Assembly: GCA_002402275.1 (NCBI GenBank)
Contig: DHFN01000162.1
Location: 1 to 25,931 of the forward strand
Direction: 5' to 3'
DNA from: Anaerolineales bacterium UBA4823
Lineage (GTDB): Bacteria; Chloroflexota; Anaerolineae; Anaerolineales; UBA4823
DNA length: 25,931 nucleotides
A program made the position numbers and the translations under genes. Shown here one piece after another: positions 23,998 to 25,931 of this stretch; positions within the stretch are counted from its first letter, which is position 1, and each line of letters opens with the position of its first letter. Below the pieces are notes generated by a model. That model saw nothing but the letters and a program-made list of their open reading frames with translations. It searched no databases and was not told the DNA's origin.

Positions 23998-24009
23998 GGC
24001 GTTTCCTTT

Positions 24010-25152
24010 CTATAACTTGCGTAGGATATCTAAGGCATGATTTACACCCCAAATGGCTGCCGATTGAGGGGCTCCGCCATAAGGGCGGGAAAATGTGGTT
24101 TTACTATCAGGCGTACTGAGATAGATTGTTATAGCGGGAGATTCTTGATCCTGATGCACAGAGATCCCTAATGCACATTCAACTTGATAGGAATCCTTAA
24201 AGCGCTCAGATTCTATGACTAATTCTTCATCGGTGACTTTAGATGTAAGGATCTCACCAGCGATAAATACATCGGAGAAGGGTTCTAAACGACGAGCTAG
24301 AATCGCATGCGATTGATGTTCACAAACGATGAGACGCCAATTGTGATTTCGGAGGGTATTCATCGCGACTTGTTCTAAGGACACCTCGTCGGTAGCATAG
24401 ATATGATCTTTGAGACGATTGTGAATCTCTATTTCGATAGGTCGAATCATTTGTTCTGCTTCTTGAAGGCTGTTGGCTTTAACCGTGATCCGGATATCTA
24501 CCTGACCAGCGTGAGCAGCCAAGCCTACAGTAGGATTAGAGAGGGTTTCGAAATCAGAGATAGAGGTGTCGATCAGCGATTCCCCAATTCCAACAGTATG
24601 GAGAACACGGGTTTTAATCAAACCTTGCAGATCAAATTGGTTCTTCAAGAATGGGATGATGGTATGATCCATAAGGTATTTCATTTCCTGAGGCACCCCT
24701 GGCAAACAAGCAATAGTTTTTCCGGCTTTGCTGAGGATGAATGCTGGAGCAGTTCCAACCGGGTTCTCGACTGGAATTGCTGTGATAGGTAAATAAGCTT
24801 GACGGCGGTTATTTTCGGTGGGCTCACGGTTATATAACTTTAAATGGCGTTTGATTTGTTCCCATAATTCAGGATGAAATTGCAATTCTGTTCCCCAAGC
24901 CAAGGCAAGGGCTTCTCGGGTTGGGTCATCTACGGTTGGACCTAAACCACCCGTGGTGATGATAATGTCACAACGGGTTAAGGTTTCCTGAATAAGAGAG
25001 GCAATCCGCTGAACATTATCCCCGATGGAGGTTTTTCGGTAAACTGAGATACCTAACTCGTTCAGTCTACGAGAAAGAAACGTGGCATTTGTGTCATCAA
25101 TTTCACCAAGTAAAATTTCGGTGCCGATGGTTATGATTTCCGCGATTGGCAT
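24010..25152 (-). CDS. cinA: CinA-like protein with degenerate C-terminal deamidase domain
   Basis: CinA proteins combine an N-terminal MoCF/COG1058 domain (ADP-ribose pyrophosphatase in characterised members) with a C-terminal nicotinamide-mononucleotide deamidase. The N-terminal domain is intact: ITIGTEILLGEIDDTNA (7-23), ITTGGLGPTVDD (65-76), PVGTAPAF (131-138) and LPGVPQEM (150-157). A middle KOW-like region (about 180-255) follows, with VGIGES and HAGQVDIRIT. From about 258 to 380 the C-terminal domain is recognisable by position but shortened. The catalytic ESCTGG motif reads CEHQSH (277-282), and the VTGIAGP loop is LGISVHQ. Deamidase activity is therefore unlikely. GGAG stands 10 nt before the ATG. 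First gene of the operon with the amidohydrolase, IMPase and AKR genes. Confidence 0.92.
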   Translation of the reverse strand: MPIAEIITIGTEILLGEIDDTNATFLSRRLNELGISVYRKTSIGDNVQRIASLIQETLTRCDIIITTGGLGPTVDDPTREALALAWGTELQFHPELWEQIKRHLKLYNREPTENNRRQAYLPITAIPVENPVGTAPAFILSKAGKTIACLPGVPQEMKYLMDHTIIPFLKNQFDLQGLIKTRVLHTVGIGESLIDTSISDFETLSNPTVGLAAHAGQVDIRITVKANSLQEAEQMIRPIEIEIHNRLKDHIYATDEVSLEQVAMNTLRNHNWRLIVCEHQSHAILARRLEPFSDVFIAGEILTSKVTDEELVIESERFKDSYQVECALGISVHQDQESPAITIYLSTPDSKTTFSRPYGGAPQSAAIWGVNHALDILRKL

Positions 25153-25410
25153 TTTGGATTTTCTCCATTGGTTGCAGCTTATCGATTCCGGTTCTTCTAG
25201 TAATCAATAAGAAAATTTGAAAGTTTGGATAATTAATAAGATTACAGTGCACGTAATATTGACATTATGAGAAATTTATTAAAGAATATATTTTCATAAT
25301 GATACCAGAAAGATGGATTTTATCCAAAATAAAAACAGCATTGGGTACAAGTGGAGGGGTGACATATTCATTTTGTACAAAAGGTTGGCTGATTGGGTTA
25401 TTCATTGTGG

Positions 25411-25631
25411 TTATGAATTTTGTGGCTTTGGATTGTGTTCCTGGCGCTGCTGTTGGTGTCGAGGGTGGATATCTCTCAAGTATGTTTTTGGTAGTGCAAT
25501 GAACCAAACGCCAAATAGGATTCCTAGAAGGGTCCGGGTGAACAGCAAAGTATCCGATCCTGTTTTAAAAAAGCTGTAAAAATGGCGTTGATGGTCAACA
25601 CCAGTGTTGAACCAGTGAAAATTCGCCACAT
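25411..25631 (-). pseudogene. Small two-helix membrane protein with broken frame (or -1 frameshift gene)
   Basis: ATG at 25631 opens MWRIFTGSTLVLTINAIFTA (20 codons). At the run TTTTTTA on the minus strand (25572-25566) the protein-like reading moves to the -1 frame: KTGSDTLLFTRTLLGILF, then GVWFIALPKTYLRDIHP and a hydrophilic tail, to TAA at 25411-25413. The joined product would be about 73 residues with two membrane helices. One extra T would restore a single frame. It may be a pseudogene, a sequencing or assembly slip in a homopolymer, or programmed -1 frameshifting, since T TTT TTA in the zero frame is a classic slippery heptamer. The family is not recognised. It lies 258 nt upstream of cinA. 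The gap 25153-25410 holds no gene I can support. Confidence 0.42.
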
Positions 25632-25710
25632 GTTAAGTTCCCGATGTGGGAAAACTATTTGCTTCTCAAAGGTGATTGAGAAACTTTCCTCGAAATCCCC
25701 CCCACCTTTA

Positions 25711-25733
25711 TCCTCCCCCGCGAGGGGGGAGGA
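25711..25733. repeat. GC-rich palindromic intergenic hairpin
   Basis: TCCTCCCCC (25711-25719) pairs perfectly with GGGGGAGGA (25725-25733) across a 5-nt GCGAG loop. The flank CCCCCCCACCTTTAT is C-rich. No T-run follows on either strand, so it is not a simple terminator. It resembles the palindromic units that are dispersed through intergenic DNA in many bacteria. Confidence 0.5.
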
Positions 25734-25780
25734 AAAGAGGACCACTTAAGGTGATCCTTCCCACCAAGAAGGGAGGAATA

Positions 25781-25858
25781 TAGACAATCCACTTCGAGTG
25801 GAACGGATGAAGAGGGGATATTTTCAGTTTTTTCTCTCCACTTGGATGAGATTGTCTA
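25781..25858. repeat. Nested inverted repeat, non-coding
   Basis: The outer arms TAGACAATC (25781-25789) and GATTGTCTA (25850-25858) are perfect inverted repeats 60 nt apart. A tight hairpin, TCCACT-TCG-AGTGGA (25788-25802), overlaps the left arm and could compete with it. No open frame of interest is present. The rest of 25859-25931 shows only a repeat-like TGTCATCTCGA (25871-25881), related to the element at 98-109. Confidence 0.42.
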
Positions 25859-25931
25859 AAAAGCCATAATTGTCATCTCGAGATTCGGCTATACCGCCGG
25901 GAGGCAGCATTCGAAGATGAAATAACATTCA

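Noticed and set aside
25299..25502. Plus-strand open frame of 67 codons with hydrophobic stretches
   Set aside because: It lies largely antisense to the minus-strand small membrane protein. Its hydrophobicity can arise from the complementary strand, and no ribosome site precedes it.
25265..25507. Minus-strand open frame of 80 codons upstream of cinA
   Set aside because: It overlaps the better small membrane reading in another frame, has Pro/Thr/Gln-rich shadow-like composition, and has no ribosome site or known domain.
25524..25745. Minus-strand frame of 73 codons starting in the GC-rich palindrome
   Set aside because: Its first half translates the non-coding hairpin. Only the part from the internal ATG at 25631 looks like protein.

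Overview
This is a gene-dense window of low to moderate GC content. It most likely comes from a Chloroflexota bacterium of the Anaerolineae type. That placement is inferred from gene content: a short four-cysteine L28, eukaryotic-type Ser/Thr kinases with a PP2C phosphatase, an N-terminally extended RecG, and an L28/Asp23/DAK2/DegV/RecG/CoaD block. It does not rest on a marker-gene comparison. No tRNA, rRNA, CRISPR array or complete insertion sequence was seen.

Layout. Positions 1-350 are mostly non-coding, with a lineage-type repeat and a possible gene scrap, followed by an SDR oxidoreductase (+). A cation diffusion facilitator (-) converges on it. Positions 2065-3079 are a degraded interval holding an inverted repeat and a decaying gene with stops and a frameshift. 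A monoacylglycerol-lipase-like hydrolase (-) follows, with its own terminator at 3006-3042. Positions 4206-10958 form a minus-strand housekeeping block, in transcription order Asp23, FakA-like DAK2 protein, DegV/FakB-like protein, RecG, CoaD and a coiled-coil protein. It is divergent from rpmB (+), which has a clear promoter and terminator. Next come a tail-anchored Ser/Thr kinase (-), divergent from a Ca2+/H+ antiporter and a membrane-anchored SH3 protein (+).

Positions 14130-18618 hold the most striking operon (minus strand): a soluble Ser/Thr kinase with an eight-repeat PQQ-type beta-propeller, a PP2C phosphatase, an unrecognised 80-residue protein, an OmpR-type response regulator and a NarL/DosR-type response regulator. 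The gaps are 4-27 nt and no histidine kinase is present. This suggests, but does not prove, a Ser/Thr-phosphorylation circuit feeding two response regulators. purB (+) is divergent from it. A second tight operon at 20198-25152 (minus) has CinA with a degenerate deamidase domain, an amidohydrolase fused to a CYTH domain, an inositol-monophosphatase-family enzyme and an aldo/keto reductase.

Positions 25153-25931 contain a small two-helix membrane protein whose frame breaks at a T6A run, then non-coding palindromic repeats. Three genes (cax, purB and the propeller kinase) have promoter-like -10 boxes so close to the start codon that leaderless mRNAs are likely.
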